Shown here: piece by piece, positions 23,514 to 34,208 of the stretch | Numbering within the stretch: position 1 is the first letter of the stretch | Layout: every line of letters starts with the position of its first letter | From: Winogradskyella sp. | GTDB lineage: Bacteria > Bacteroidota > Bacteroidia > Flavobacteriales > Flavobacteriaceae | Direction: 5' to 3' | Assembly: GCF_003712105.1 (NCBI RefSeq) | Contig: NZ_RHLG01000001.1 | Location: forward strand, 62,001 to 126,000 | DNA: 64,000 nucleotides | Made by a program: the position numbers and the translations under genes | Notes under the pieces: model-generated | What the model was told of the DNA's origin: nothing | Seen by the model: the letters and a program-made list of their open reading frames with translations, nothing else | Database searches by the model: none

Positions 23514-25888
23514 GAACTAATTTCCTTCATTAAATCATCATAAGTGTAGTACGCTTTGTCATTATCGCTTTTATGATAAAGTACACTTACTCTAATTGCT
23601 TTTAAGCCAGTAACAGCTTGTAAATCCTGAAGTTCAACTATTTCTACATCATTATCTAAGTAGTTCTTAGATTGTAAGAATTTAATATATCGTAAATATT
23701 CTCTCTCATCACTACGTTGAGAATATACTATAGATATTTTACCTTTTTGTGTAACCCGTTCTGTTGTACCTTTAATAAATGCTTTATCAACTCGCTTTTT
23801 AACAATTTCATATCGTGCATTATAAGTTCCATCAACATCAAATTGTTTCTCATCCATTCTAAAACTAATAGAAAGTGGTTGATTGAACACTAAAATCATT
23901 GAAGCCACGTCTAAATGCACAGGAAACTTAGACTCGGTTTGCATCTGGTAGTATGTGTTCTCCATCTCACACATTATCTGTAACTGCCAAAGCCTTAAGT
24001 TGTATAAATAAATAGGGTTAAAGCTATTCTCTTTGGTAATAGATTCACCTATGTACATGTTATGCTCAACACCATCCGTTTTGTATCGCTCAAAGTAATG
24101 CGGATACATAGCCTGGGCTTCGGTTTGTTTTTGGTCTATGAGATAGGCCATTTCTCTATTTATGATGGTAATTGTATCATCATATTTTTTTCTGAAATGA
24201 TATACCGAATCTGTTTGATCATTAATAGAATCAAAGTAATTGTTTATAAGATCCTTTAACTCATCATTATCTTTTAAATGTTCTAATATAGGCTCGATAT
24301 CATCCTTAATAAAAGAGGATATTCTTTGCTCACTATCAACTTGAAAGTTATTATTTAAACTGTTTAAAAACTCAGTAGCCTGATAAATATACTGCTCATA
24401 AATTGGTAAATTATTTAATCTTGCTGCTTCTGATACTATATCTTTAATTGCGTTTAATTGTAATGTTAAATCTTTCTGTGTTGCAGAGTTTCTAGCTTCA
24501 GAAGATCCTTTAATATCTATTTGTCCGTAAAGCGGATAGACATTTTCAAAAACTATCTCATGGAAGTTAGGCTCAAGCCCATTAAACTGGTCTTTAATAT
24601 ATTGCCTTGCTTCTTTTTCAAAACGCCAATGTACACTCGAGTGAATAGATGTACATTCTTTTTGGATAATAGCTTCAATAAGGTTTTCTTCTTCGCTCTT
24701 GCTTCTTTCTACCGCAGATACGATGTAAGGCATTACATCAATAAGCTTATTTGCATTAATACTATTTAATACTCTTGGCTTTTCAGAAACAATTTCTAAA
24801 ATACCCATTAATCCTTCTTCGTTTGCTATTGGCGCAAAAATGGCGCTCTGTATACCTTGATTATGGAGTATTTCAATATGTGGTGCATTTTTTCCAGATT
24901 TATTATAATACTTATTTACATCCGAAATTGAAAAATACTTATTCTCTTTAAGCAGCCTATTATAAGACCAATCACATAAAGAGTCTGAGCAATTCTTTGT
25001 TTCAATGTTATCTAATAAGTAACTGTTTATTCCAACACCATATACACGCTCGAAAGTATCTTCATCATCATTGTATATAGAAAAACCAACCTTAACATCC
25101 TTTAAGCCTAAAAGTGATCTGAAAATTTCATGGAAGTTTTCCATGAAGCCTTCATCTTTACGCTTATCTTCTCCAATTAAAGACGATTTTATATTAGAAA
25201 TAGATTGGTCATCAGTAACATCGAATATGTTAGAAATGATAAACCCTTTAAACTCATATGTGTTTGGCGGGAATTTTTCTTTCCATAAATCAATATTTTC
25301 AAAATTATCTAAAAGCTCTTCAAAGTCCTTTTCAGTAATTTTAGGTGCATTTCTTTTTGGAAGAATTTCAACAAAATCTGCATTATAAAGTATTTTGTAA
25401 TAACGCATTATACCATTAGCATCTGGTATTTCGTATAAGAAAGGTCTTTTAAAATTTAGATTAAAACCATAGCAAAAGTTCATAATTATTGTACAGGCAA
25501 TAATATATGTCTGGTCTAATGGCATGTTTTTAATCTCAAGCTCAAAATCTTTACCAGCAGTTTTAAGAATTGATTTAAAACGTTCAGAAGCATTAAAAAC
25601 AAAACTATGGAAAGGCATCGTAGCTACTTTAATCTCATTATTTGTTAATAATGGACTAAATGAATCTTGAAGAATACCTTCAATTTCGTTCTCGTATTTT
25701 TTAAAATATGATATATCGCTAAACCCATCTCTAAGTATAGGGTTTTCCTCAGCAATTTTTAAGACACGATTTGCATTTGCAGAAATGAAATCATTATCTG
25801 AGTCTATGAGTTTTTCGTATTGATTAATCAGCTGATTGAAACTGACTTTCATTACAAAAGGAGATTCTATATGTTGATTGATGTCCAT
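23510..25888 (-). CDS. Large GAF-domain protein, function unknown
   Basis: This 792-residue cytoplasmic protein has no signal peptide. A GAF-like domain can be seen about residues 250-400 (KDVKVGFSIYNDDEDTF, IFAPIANEEGLMGILEIVSE). The remaining N-terminal and C-terminal portions (about 1-240 and 410-792) match no domain I recognise. There is no kinase, GGDEF, HTH or phosphatase output domain, so any signalling output must go through protein contacts. I chose the ATG at 25888 over a TTG at 25912, because the minus-7 box TAACTTTG at 25917-25910 covers the TTG. It faces the HD-PycTM gene with a four-base overlap. Confidence 0.78.
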   Translation of the reverse strand: MDINQHIESPFVMKVSFNQLINQYEKLIDSDNDFISANANRVLKIAEENPILRDGFSDISYFKKYENEIEGILQDSFSPLLTNNEIKVATMPFHSFVFNASERFKSILKTAGKDFELEIKNMPLDQTYIIACTIIMNFCYGFNLNFKRPFLYEIPDANGIMRYYKILYNADFVEILPKRNAPKITEKDFEELLDNFENIDLWKEKFPPNTYEFKGFIISNIFDVTDDQSISNIKSSLIGEDKRKDEGFMENFHEIFRSLLGLKDVKVGFSIYNDDEDTFERVYGVGINSYLLDNIETKNCSDSLCDWSYNRLLKENKYFSISDVNKYYNKSGKNAPHIEILHNQGIQSAIFAPIANEEGLMGILEIVSEKPRVLNSINANKLIDVMPYIVSAVERSKSEEENLIEAIIQKECTSIHSSVHWRFEKEARQYIKDQFNGLEPNFHEIVFENVYPLYGQIDIKGSSEARNSATQKDLTLQLNAIKDIVSEAARLNNLPIYEQYIYQATEFLNSLNNNFQVDSEQRISSFIKDDIEPILEHLKDNDELKDLINNYFDSINDQTDSVYHFRKKYDDTITIINREMAYLIDQKQTEAQAMYPHYFERYKTDGVEHNMYIGESITKENSFNPIYLYNLRLWQLQIMCEMENTYYQMQTESKFPVHLDVASMILVFNQPLSISFRMDEKQFDVDGTYNARYEIVKKRVDKAFIKGTTERVTQKGKISIVYSQRSDEREYLRYIKFLQSKNYLDNDVEIVELQDLQAVTGLKAIRVSVLYHKSDNDKAYYTYDDLMKEISS

Positions 25889-25909
25889 AACGTAATCCTT
25901 TATGAATGA

Positions 25910-25917
25910 CAAAGTTA
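25910..25917 (-). promoter_or_regulatory. Minus-7 box deciding the start of the GAF gene
   Basis: TAACTTTG on the minus strand (25917-25910) fits TAnnTTTG and lies 21 bases upstream of the ATG at 25888. It overlaps an alternative TTG start at 25912, which therefore cannot be used from this promoter. Confidence 0.5.
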
Positions 25918-25984
25918 CAAATAATTAATATTAGTCGTTTATTAATAGACTACCTTACATGCAATTTGTTACCAAAAATTTACA

Positions 25985-28108
25985 TTATTTTTTGTGCAGA
26001 CTTATAGCAAATCCTCCACCTTGAGCAAGATGTATTTTAAGTTTTGAGGTGACATTTACATCATAATTTGCAATATCTATGTCCAATGGATTATTATCCC
26101 AATGTGCATCTTTGCCGTCTTTATAGATGCGGGCTTCGTAATTTTGGTTGTCTTCTAAAAAGCTAAAATCAACTTCAATATCTCTAGCATTTTCATCTGT
26201 AATTCCACCTATAAACCAATTGCCCGTTTCACGCTCTTTCCTAGCAATAGTCACAAAATCACCAATTTCACCATTTAATACTATAGATTCTTCCCAATCT
26301 ACTCCTACATCTTTTATAAATTGTAATGGCTCTGGATTTGCTTCATAATGTTCTACTAAATCAGCTGCCATCTGCACTGGTCCATATATCACTACATAAA
26401 GCGCTAATTGTTGTGCTATAGTGGTATTAACCTGATTATCTTCTCGGTATTCATCAAACTTGATATTGAAAATCCCAGGTGTAAAATCAATTGGTCCGGC
26501 CAACATTCTAGTAAAAGCCACAATAGATAAATGTTCTGGCGGATTTCCACCATCGCCTGACCATGCGTTAAATTCTTGGCCTCGTAAACCTTCTCGAGAA
26601 ATTATATTTGGATAAGTGCGTCGTAAACCTGTTGCTTTTATTGGCTCATGAGCATTAACTGCCACTTCGTATTCAGCTGCTTTTATTGCTGCATTGTTAT
26701 ACTGATTAACCATATACTGCCCATGATGGTATTCTCCTTTAGGAATTATCTTGCCTACATAGCCAGACTTAACTGCATGCATACCATACTTCTGCATTAA
26801 AGCATAAGCAGTATCTTGCTGTTTCTCGTATGTTTGGGTTGCCGCAGAAGTCTCATGATGCATAATAATTTCGACACCTTTTTCTTTAGCATAGCTAGTA
26901 ACTTCATCTAAATCATAATCTGGGTATGTTGTTACAAAATCGAAAACACCTTCACGGTCTTCGAAACCAATCCATCGTTCCCAGCCTGTATTCCAACCTT
27001 CAACCAAAACTCCGCCAATATTATTTTTAGCAGAAAAATCAATGAAATTCTTTACATTTTCAGTGGTTGCACCATGTTTGCCATGCGCTTTTCCGGTATC
27101 CGTCCATTTTCCTTCAACCATTTCCATACCATAATCCCAAGAAGATTTCCCAAGATGCATTTCCCACCAAACTCCAGTATATTTCATTGGCTTAAACCAA
27201 GAAACGTCACCTAATTTATTTGGCTCGTTTAGATTAACTATGAGGTTAGAGTTAATTAAATCAGGTGCGTTCTCTGTAATTTGAATAGTACGCCAAGGCG
27301 TGTTGAATGGCAAACTTCGTTTTACTTTATACTCTGTATTTTCTGAACCTACTAGATTGCTTTTCAGGCTTAGATTTAAAGAATCTACTTTTAAAGTCAT
27401 CCCAGAATAATCTACTAAAGCTGCTTCATGAAAACTGAGATGTGTTCCGTCTTTGCCAACCATTGTAACAGGTGTGTTCACAGCATTTTCAGGAATATAA
27501 GATTGTGCTAGATTAGTTTTAGGGATATAAGACCGAGCATCAATTTCTGATAATTTAGTTGTGCTATATAAATGTTCATAAATATCCCAATCACCAGGAA
27601 TCCAAAATGTTTTATAATCTTCTGTTAGATTAAATTGGGTATGCTCATCTTTAATTAAAGCTTCTACCCAGTTTTCCTGTTCAGGAAATTCATATCTAAA
27701 GCCTATACCATCATTATAAACTTTAAAAACAACTGAAAACTTTCGATTCGGCGCTACAGTTTCTTCAAAATCTACTTCAATAAATTTGTAATTGTTTTCA
27801 ACCAAACGTTGTTCGCCCCAAGGCATTTCCCAAGTTTCGCTATAGCTATCAGTTTTTACATGTATTACTTTTAAGTTATCCTTAATTGGCTTTGCATTGG
27901 TAAACTCAAACCCAAAATATGATGTATCTATAATAGTCTTATTATTTGACTTTACTGTATAATATGGTTCACCAGATGCATTCAAATTTAATTCTACATT
28001 CAACTTACCATCGGGAGAACTAGTCGATAAATTATCTTTATTATCATTGCTACTCTTACAAGAAAAGAGGCCAAACAAAATTCCGAATGCAACTAACCTA
28101 AGCTTCAT
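25985..28108 (-). CDS. GH97 alpha-glucosidase (SusB-like)
   Basis: The 707-residue lipoprotein (LFGLFSC signal) has the GH97 layout: an N-terminal beta-sandwich (about 30-290) and a (beta/alpha)8 barrel with VEGWNTGWE, IIMHHETSA, VAVNAHEPIKATGLRRTYPN and REGLRGQEFNAW, followed by a C-terminal sheet. The Glu in NAHEPIK and in GQEF sits where the inverting SusB-type enzymes carry catalytic Glu. I therefore favour an inverting alpha-glucosidase that releases glucose from maltodextrin, but subgroup assignment needs an alignment. It acts in the periplasm or at the outer membrane. It is the last gene of the nine-gene minus-strand run, two bases after the GH13 gene. Confidence 0.9.
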   Translation of the reverse strand: MKLRLVAFGILFGLFSCKSSNDNKDNLSTSSPDGKLNVELNLNASGEPYYTVKSNNKTIIDTSYFGFEFTNAKPIKDNLKVIHVKTDSYSETWEMPWGEQRLVENNYKFIEVDFEETVAPNRKFSVVFKVYNDGIGFRYEFPEQENWVEALIKDEHTQFNLTEDYKTFWIPGDWDIYEHLYSTTKLSEIDARSYIPKTNLAQSYIPENAVNTPVTMVGKDGTHLSFHEAALVDYSGMTLKVDSLNLSLKSNLVGSENTEYKVKRSLPFNTPWRTIQITENAPDLINSNLIVNLNEPNKLGDVSWFKPMKYTGVWWEMHLGKSSWDYGMEMVEGKWTDTGKAHGKHGATTENVKNFIDFSAKNNIGGVLVEGWNTGWERWIGFEDREGVFDFVTTYPDYDLDEVTSYAKEKGVEIIMHHETSAATQTYEKQQDTAYALMQKYGMHAVKSGYVGKIIPKGEYHHGQYMVNQYNNAAIKAAEYEVAVNAHEPIKATGLRRTYPNIISREGLRGQEFNAWSGDGGNPPEHLSIVAFTRMLAGPIDFTPGIFNIKFDEYREDNQVNTTIAQQLALYVVIYGPVQMAADLVEHYEANPEPLQFIKDVGVDWEESIVLNGEIGDFVTIARKERETGNWFIGGITDENARDIEVDFSFLEDNQNYEARIYKDGKDAHWDNNPLDIDIANYDVNVTSKLKIHLAQGGGFAISLHKK

Positions 28109-28110
28109 AA

Positions 28111-29790
28111 CTACTTATTTTCTAACAGAACAATATTATAAGGTGAATCTATATTTACAAGACCATCTTTAACTTCAATTTCTTTACCTGAATACGCATC
28201 TTTTAAAACTTTTCCATTCTCAAAAATTGATGAAACTTCTATTGATTTTTCTCCTTCCGGAAGTTCTATTCCGACAATTACTTTATCGTTTCCTCTAACT
28301 CTAGAAAAGACTAAACCTTCGTCCTCAGAAATAAGGCTATGTTGCCCTGCACCAACTGCTGGATGATTAGCCTTAAACGTTCCTAATTTTTGCCAGTGAG
28401 ATAAGATATTAGCCGTCTCAGTATTGGTATTTGCTTTCTCCCAATCCATTGGTGAACGTAAATTGGCATCACCAGTTGCACCTTCAACATCCAGTTCTCT
28501 GGCTATTTCATCACCATAATAAATCTGTGATGTTCCTGGTGTTAAAAACAATAGGTCTGCCGTTTTATAAGGCATTTTTCGTTCTTTATCAAATGGTTGA
28601 CCATCATCATGAGAAGACATGTAATTAAGAACACCAAAGCCTTTTAAGTCGCCTTGAAGCATTGCATTGTATTTTTCAAATACTTCTTTAGCAGGCATTT
28701 GCTTTGCATTCCACTTAAATTCAAAATTTATCTGACTAGTAAATTTATCATCATAATAATTGACCTTTTTATCGCCAAAATCGAATAGCTTGCCGCTGCT
28801 TATACCATAATTGTAAATTTCACCTACCAAATAAAAATCGGTATTGTCCATGGCTTTATCAGGATTATTCTTTTTGAATTGTGCAAAAGCATAATCGCAT
28901 TCTGTTTTAAACTCCTGCCATACATAAGGTTCTGTATGTTTTACAGTATCTGCTCTATAGCCATCAATACCAAATTCTGTAATATAGTCTGTTAGCCATT
29001 TCATGATATAAAAACGCGGAGCACGTGGATGACCTGTACGTTCAAAAAACGCATCTAACTCCTTTACTTCTTGCTCATAACGACCTTCTGCCTTCCACTT
29101 TGCAACTAATTGTGGTGGTAATTCTACATTTTCGTTACTATCTGTTCTAACATCTGGTAAATTCTTAACTAATGTACATGTCACCGTATTCTCATAATTA
29201 GTGTATTGACATTGAGGTTCTGTACGTACCCAGTCTGATGGCCAAACTGGATCTTGATCTGTAACTGGACCTGTATGATTAATAACCGCATCTAAAACAA
29301 CTCTAATGCCTTTACTATGCGCTGCATCAACTAATTCTTGTAAATCTTCCTTAGTTCCTAAATTAGCATCAATTGCTGTCCAATCTTTAGCCCAATATCC
29401 GTGGAAACCATAGCTCATACCTGTACCTTCGTCGGTGCCTGCATGAATATTCTCAACTATAGGTGTCATCCAAATAGCATTTATACCTAAGTCTGTAAAA
29501 TAGCCTTCATTAATTTTCTGAGTAACACCTTTTAAGTCGCCACCCATATAACCTCTCAACTTTGCTGCATCACCTTTTCTCCCATACATTAGATCGTTTG
29601 AAGAATCGGCATTGTTAAATCTATCGGTCAATAAAAAATAAATATTTGCAGCATCCCATGGGAATACATCTTCACTTATAACTTCATCGCTTTGAATGGA
29701 AGTTTTATTTTCTGTCTCTTCTACTTCTTTTTTAGAATTATTACAACTAAAGGCTATCAATAAGGCTAAAACTGGAACTATTTTTTTCAT
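28111..29790 (-). CDS. GH13 alpha-amylase family lipoprotein
   Basis: This 559-residue lipoprotein (signal ending LIAFSC) has a single GH13 barrel with all four conserved regions: VVLDAVINHTG, GIDGYRADTVKH (nucleophile Asp), YLVGEIYNYG (acid/base Glu) and LNYMSSHDDG (transition-state Asp). It hydrolyses alpha-1,4-glucan linkages. Subfamily is not clear. There is an insertion of about 45 residues after region I containing two Cys (QCQYTNYENTVTC), which may form a disulphide in the periplasm. It is followed two bases later by the GH97 gene. Confidence 0.9.
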   Translation of the reverse strand: MKKIVPVLALLIAFSCNNSKKEVEETENKTSIQSDEVISEDVFPWDAANIYFLLTDRFNNADSSNDLMYGRKGDAAKLRGYMGGDLKGVTQKINEGYFTDLGINAIWMTPIVENIHAGTDEGTGMSYGFHGYWAKDWTAIDANLGTKEDLQELVDAAHSKGIRVVLDAVINHTGPVTDQDPVWPSDWVRTEPQCQYTNYENTVTCTLVKNLPDVRTDSNENVELPPQLVAKWKAEGRYEQEVKELDAFFERTGHPRAPRFYIMKWLTDYITEFGIDGYRADTVKHTEPYVWQEFKTECDYAFAQFKKNNPDKAMDNTDFYLVGEIYNYGISSGKLFDFGDKKVNYYDDKFTSQINFEFKWNAKQMPAKEVFEKYNAMLQGDLKGFGVLNYMSSHDDGQPFDKERKMPYKTADLLFLTPGTSQIYYGDEIARELDVEGATGDANLRSPMDWEKANTNTETANILSHWQKLGTFKANHPAVGAGQHSLISEDEGLVFSRVRGNDKVIVGIELPEGEKSIEVSSIFENGKVLKDAYSGKEIEVKDGLVNIDSPYNIVLLENK

Positions 29791-29794
29791 TGAA

Positions 29795-31693
29795 CTACTT
29801 CTTTATTTTTAATATAAATGACTCTAATGGTTTAATATCAACACGTACTTTTGCTGTGCCGTTACTAACGTTTAACACAGACGTGTATTTGCCGTACAAC
29901 TGGTCTTTGACTTGGTATTCGCCATTTGATAGTTTTAATTTTGAAACTAAATCTTCAGGCAATTGCAATTCGAAACCATAGGTGTTTTCTGAATTGAAAT
30001 TAGATATAACGATCAACTGTTCTTCGTCTGACCAACGCACAAAACTCAATACTTTATCGTTATACCATTCAGTATTTTGTTGGTTATATAAATGAATATC
30101 TTGATAATCGCCCATCAAGGCCGAACTGTTAATTGTGAAATTGAGTAATCTCTTATAAAAATCACGAAGCTCTAATTCTTCTTTTGAAGATTGACCGCCA
30201 TCAAAATTCTTATCATTTACCCAACGTACCATACTCGGCACCGAACCATAATCAAAAATTGATGTGCGTGTTGGATCACCAAAACCTAAATCCTCAGCAC
30301 CTGGTTCACCAAACTCCTGCCCAAAATATACCATAGTAGGTGCAGTAGTTGATGTTGCTGAAACTACCATTGCAGGTTTTCCTTTTAATGCATTACCTGC
30401 AAAATCTGGGCTCGCAATACGCTGCTCATCGTGGTTTTCTAAGAAGTGAAGCATGTGGTGTTCGATATCGCTCAAATCATCTAAAATTGGAGGAATATTA
30501 TCGGTCTTACCGTGGCCTTGCATTACATGCTTTAACGTATCGTATAACTGCACCTTATCGTACAAATAATCCATTTTTCCTTTTTTAATGTAATCGCGGT
30601 ACAAGTGAGGTTGGTATACCTCTGCTAATAAAAAGGCATCTGGATTTTTCATTTTGATATGCGAATTCATATAACTCCAAAATTCAACAGGCACCATTTC
30701 TGCCATATCAAATCGGAAGCCATCAACACCTTTAGATGTCCAATACAAAGCAATATCTTTGAACTTTACCCAAGAACTTGGAATTGTTTTATCACTCCAA
30801 AAGTCAAAGTGTTTCTTGTAATTTTCGTTGTCATAACCTTCTGGCAACTCGTCAAAATTTTTCTTACCATCGGGACTAACTCCATAATTAACTTTTACCG
30901 TTTCGTACCAATCGTACATATTTGGTTGTGAAGCACGAGAACCATTGCCGGTCCATTTTGCTGGCACTTCTTTAAACTTACTATCTGCCATAGGATGATT
31001 TTCACCACCTAGAGGTTTGTAATCGTTTTGCCATGCAGGTACTGTAAACGCTTCACCTGGATTGTAATAAAAGTTATTATTAACATTATATGCTACACTT
31101 GTATCATCTTCAGCACCAAAATCTGAAGTACCTTCCGGGTTCGTTAAGCTTTGATAATTACGTGCCACATGGTTTGGAACAATATCAATTATAAGTTTTA
31201 GTCCTGCTTTGTGCGTTCTTTCAATTAAGGCTTCGAACTCTTGCAAACGATTCTCTACGTTTTCTGCCAAATCTGGATTTACATTGTAGTAATCCTTTAC
31301 TGCATAGGGCGAACCTGCACGTCCTTTTACAATATCTGGGTCGTCATTAGAAATGCCATACTTTGTATAATCTGTTATGACATCATGATGTGGTACACCT
31401 GTATACCAAATGTGTGTAACACCTAAATCTTTAATTTCATTTAAAGCCTTATCTGTAAAATCATTAAACTTACCTACACCATTTTCTTCAAGTGTTCCCC
31501 AAGCTTTATTAGTTGTATTTGTATTTCCAAATAATCTGGTAAAGACCTGGTAAACAACTTCCTTTTTCTTCATCTTTGACTTAATTTCTTCTGTTTTTAC
31601 ACTATCGATAGCTTCTTCCTTTTTGGCATCAGACTTGCATCCAAGCACACTCAAAAAAGCAGTTATTAATATGGCAAGTTTGTAATACTTCAT
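29795..31693 (-). CDS. GH13 alpha-amylase family lipoprotein
   Basis: The 632-residue lipoprotein (signal FLSVLGC) is a second GH13 enzyme of the locus. It shows IIDIVPNHVARNY (region I), GVDGFRFDMAEMVP (nucleophile Asp), FLLAEVYQPHLY (acid/base Glu) and HFLENHDEQRIAS (Asp). The C-terminal domain (about 545-632) is the usual beta-sandwich. It is not a close copy of the 559-residue neighbour, so the two probably differ in chain length or linkage preference. It is located four bases upstream of that gene and six bases downstream of the GH31 gene. Confidence 0.9.
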   Translation of the reverse strand: MKYYKLAILITAFLSVLGCKSDAKKEEAIDSVKTEEIKSKMKKKEVVYQVFTRLFGNTNTTNKAWGTLEENGVGKFNDFTDKALNEIKDLGVTHIWYTGVPHHDVITDYTKYGISNDDPDIVKGRAGSPYAVKDYYNVNPDLAENVENRLQEFEALIERTHKAGLKLIIDIVPNHVARNYQSLTNPEGTSDFGAEDDTSVAYNVNNNFYYNPGEAFTVPAWQNDYKPLGGENHPMADSKFKEVPAKWTGNGSRASQPNMYDWYETVKVNYGVSPDGKKNFDELPEGYDNENYKKHFDFWSDKTIPSSWVKFKDIALYWTSKGVDGFRFDMAEMVPVEFWSYMNSHIKMKNPDAFLLAEVYQPHLYRDYIKKGKMDYLYDKVQLYDTLKHVMQGHGKTDNIPPILDDLSDIEHHMLHFLENHDEQRIASPDFAGNALKGKPAMVVSATSTTAPTMVYFGQEFGEPGAEDLGFGDPTRTSIFDYGSVPSMVRWVNDKNFDGGQSSKEELELRDFYKRLLNFTINSSALMGDYQDIHLYNQQNTEWYNDKVLSFVRWSDEEQLIVISNFNSENTYGFELQLPEDLVSKLKLSNGEYQVKDQLYGKYTSVLNVSNGTAKVRVDIKPLESFILKIKK

Positions 31694-31699
31694 CTTTAA

Positions 31700-34132
31700 T
31701 TATTTACTGAATTTAACTCGAATGTTCTGTTTTTTTGAAGTATCCCAAACCACATTCAGCGTTAATGTTTTATACTTTGAATTGTACTTTCCTTTGACGT
31801 TCTTTTTTCCAACTTTTATACGCTTTGGTTCTTTTTGAATGTTATGTAAGGTCAATTCAATTGTTTTTGTTTCAGCAGAATAATTTCTCCCTGTTTCTGC
31901 TTCAAATGCTATGTCTATCCTGCGTCTTTTAATTTCAGCTTCAAATTCTAAAATTTGAAATTTTCCTTTTTCGATAGCATCTACAGTTTTTCCGTCATCA
32001 GAATAGAACTGACGTTCAGATTTTAAAACCTCATCACTATGATAGTATTGAAGTTGAAAATTACTATCATCATAATCCTTGGTAGATTGCATAGACTTTG
32101 CAAGTGGAATAAATGCACCTGCTCTTACATAAGTTGGAATATACGCTGGATGTGTAGCTACGGATTTGGTTTGACCACCTTCTATAATTTCATCGGTTTC
32201 TATATTAAACCAATTAGATGTACTTGGGAAGTACACATTTTGCTCTGTTTTACCAGCTTCTAAAACTGGTGCAACCAAAATATCATTGCCCCATAAATAG
32301 GTTTCTGAATAGTCAAATAGTTTTGAGTTATCTGGTTCTTCGAAAAATAAAGGTCGCATTAGCGGTTTGCCATACTTATGATTTTGATACATTAGGTTAT
32401 AGTTATATGGCAACATACGGTAACGCATTTCTATAGCATAACGGGCAAAATTCTTTGCTTTATCACTTCTAAAAACAGGCTCGCTAGGTACATCTTCTTG
32501 TGCATGAGGTCTAAAAATAGGTTGAAAAACACCATATTGTAACCAACGTGCATATAGCTCATCATCAAGGTTTGCTCCTGCAAATCCACCTAAATCACTG
32601 TGCATGAAACTAACCCCTTGCATACCCATTTGTAGAGCTATTTCTGGTTGTGATTGTAAGCCACCCCAAGTACGATTAACATCGCCAGACCATGGTACCA
32701 TTCCGTAACGTTGTGAACCTGAATATCCGGCACGCATTAAGATAAATGGTCTTAGATTTGGATTTGATTCTAAACTCGACTCGTATACTAATTTTGCCCA
32801 ATCATGGCCATAAATATTATGTACTTCTCCTGATGAACCCGTGGCATGTTGCACCCAATCTGGGTGCACTTCTGGTTCACCTAAATCGCCCCAAAAACCA
32901 GTTACTCCTTTTTGCGATAAGTCTTTATAAATATCCTTGAACCATCTATTACCATTATCACTGTATATGTCTATAATTCCTGTATTGCCAAAATAAAAAT
33001 CATATCTAGCAGGATTACCTAAAGAATCTTTAGCAAGGATATTTTTGTTAACGGCTTCGTTCCAGCGATTTGATGTGGTCAATACAAATGGTTCAGTGAT
33101 TAAAATAGTCTCCACATTTTTGGACTGTAAATCCTTAATCATTTGCTCTGGGTTTGGAAAAGAATCTCGAAAGAATTTTAGATTACCCATTGTACCTTTT
33201 ACTTCCTTACCAAACCAATACAAATCTAAGATTATAGCGTCTACAGGTATGTCTTCTTCTTGAAATTTATTAATGGTTTCAATAGTTTCTTTCTGAGAAT
33301 GGTAACCAAATCGGCTTGAAAAATTACCTAAAGCCCAACGCGGTAACATTGGTTGTTTGCCAGTTAGTTTTGTATAATTTCCAATAATGTCGTACCAAGA
33401 CTCTCCAGCTATGATTTGATAGGTTTTACGACCTGAAATTGTTTCGTAGGTTAAGGTATTATCATTTTTGCTATCAAAATCTAAATAGCCAATTGGAGCA
33501 TTATCAAAATGAATCATATACTTATTTGATGACATTACAATTGGCATAGTGTAATTCATAAGTTTTGATTCAGACTCATAACCGTAATGTGCTCTATTAA
33601 ATAATGGCAAACGGTTTCCACGACGGTTCATACCTAAAGCTCTTGCGCCACCACCATATAAAGCTTCTTCTTTAGTAAGGTTGAACTCAATCTTCTCTGT
33701 TTCATCAGCAACTATGTTACCCTTTACCATTTCCATTGGTTGGTGAGCACTTTTAAAATAGCCACGTTTTTCAGATATCATTTCTTTACCTTTATAACTG
33801 TATGAAATCCGGAAAGGTTGAGTAGTTATGGTAACAGCAATTGCATCACTGCTATAAGTTATTTTATTTCCACTGTAATCATAGGTCGTTTTTACATTCT
33901 GTGGAGTCATGATTACAGCATGACTTTCAGGTTTTAGGTTTTCACCTTTTGGAATAAAAGAAGTTTCAACCACATCCTCGGAGTAGAACTGAAAATTATA
34001 ATCACCATCATTTGTAACTACAGTCAATAAGCCATTCTCTTCATTATGCGATTTGTAAATACGATTTTTATTTTGCGCACCAATTTGAATGGTTACAAAT
34101 AAGGTTAATATGCCAAAAATGATATGTTTCAT
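31700..34132 (-). CDS. GH31 alpha-glucosidase family enzyme
   Basis: This 810-residue exported enzyme (signal peptide ending TIQIGAQ) has the GH31 features: an N-terminal sandwich (about 20-250), a barrel with VDAIILDLYWFG, the nucleophile region GFWGDLGEPEVHPDW, the acid/base region MVPWSGDVNRTWGG and SFMHSDLGGF, then C-terminal sheets. It likely removes glucose from alpha-1,4 or alpha-1,6 ends in the periplasm. The nucleophile motif GDLGEPE fits the oligosaccharide-active branch rather than xylosidases. The 76-base gap upstream is the largest inside the nine-gene run, and I see no clear promoter or terminator there. Confidence 0.92.
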   Translation of the reverse strand: MKHIIFGILTLFVTIQIGAQNKNRIYKSHNEENGLLTVVTNDGDYNFQFYSEDVVETSFIPKGENLKPESHAVIMTPQNVKTTYDYSGNKITYSSDAIAVTITTQPFRISYSYKGKEMISEKRGYFKSAHQPMEMVKGNIVADETEKIEFNLTKEEALYGGGARALGMNRRGNRLPLFNRAHYGYESESKLMNYTMPIVMSSNKYMIHFDNAPIGYLDFDSKNDNTLTYETISGRKTYQIIAGESWYDIIGNYTKLTGKQPMLPRWALGNFSSRFGYHSQKETIETINKFQEEDIPVDAIILDLYWFGKEVKGTMGNLKFFRDSFPNPEQMIKDLQSKNVETILITEPFVLTTSNRWNEAVNKNILAKDSLGNPARYDFYFGNTGIIDIYSDNGNRWFKDIYKDLSQKGVTGFWGDLGEPEVHPDWVQHATGSSGEVHNIYGHDWAKLVYESSLESNPNLRPFILMRAGYSGSQRYGMVPWSGDVNRTWGGLQSQPEIALQMGMQGVSFMHSDLGGFAGANLDDELYARWLQYGVFQPIFRPHAQEDVPSEPVFRSDKAKNFARYAIEMRYRMLPYNYNLMYQNHKYGKPLMRPLFFEEPDNSKLFDYSETYLWGNDILVAPVLEAGKTEQNVYFPSTSNWFNIETDEIIEGGQTKSVATHPAYIPTYVRAGAFIPLAKSMQSTKDYDDSNFQLQYYHSDEVLKSERQFYSDDGKTVDAIEKGKFQILEFEAEIKRRRIDIAFEAETGRNYSAETKTIELTLHNIQKEPKRIKVGKKNVKGKYNSKYKTLTLNVVWDTSKKQNIRVKFSK

Positions 34133-34208
34133 ATTGTCTGTAAAATAGATTGCGCATCACACTTCGATTACTTTCAGTGAGACAGTGCTGAATAACAAAC
34201 TAGTTAGT

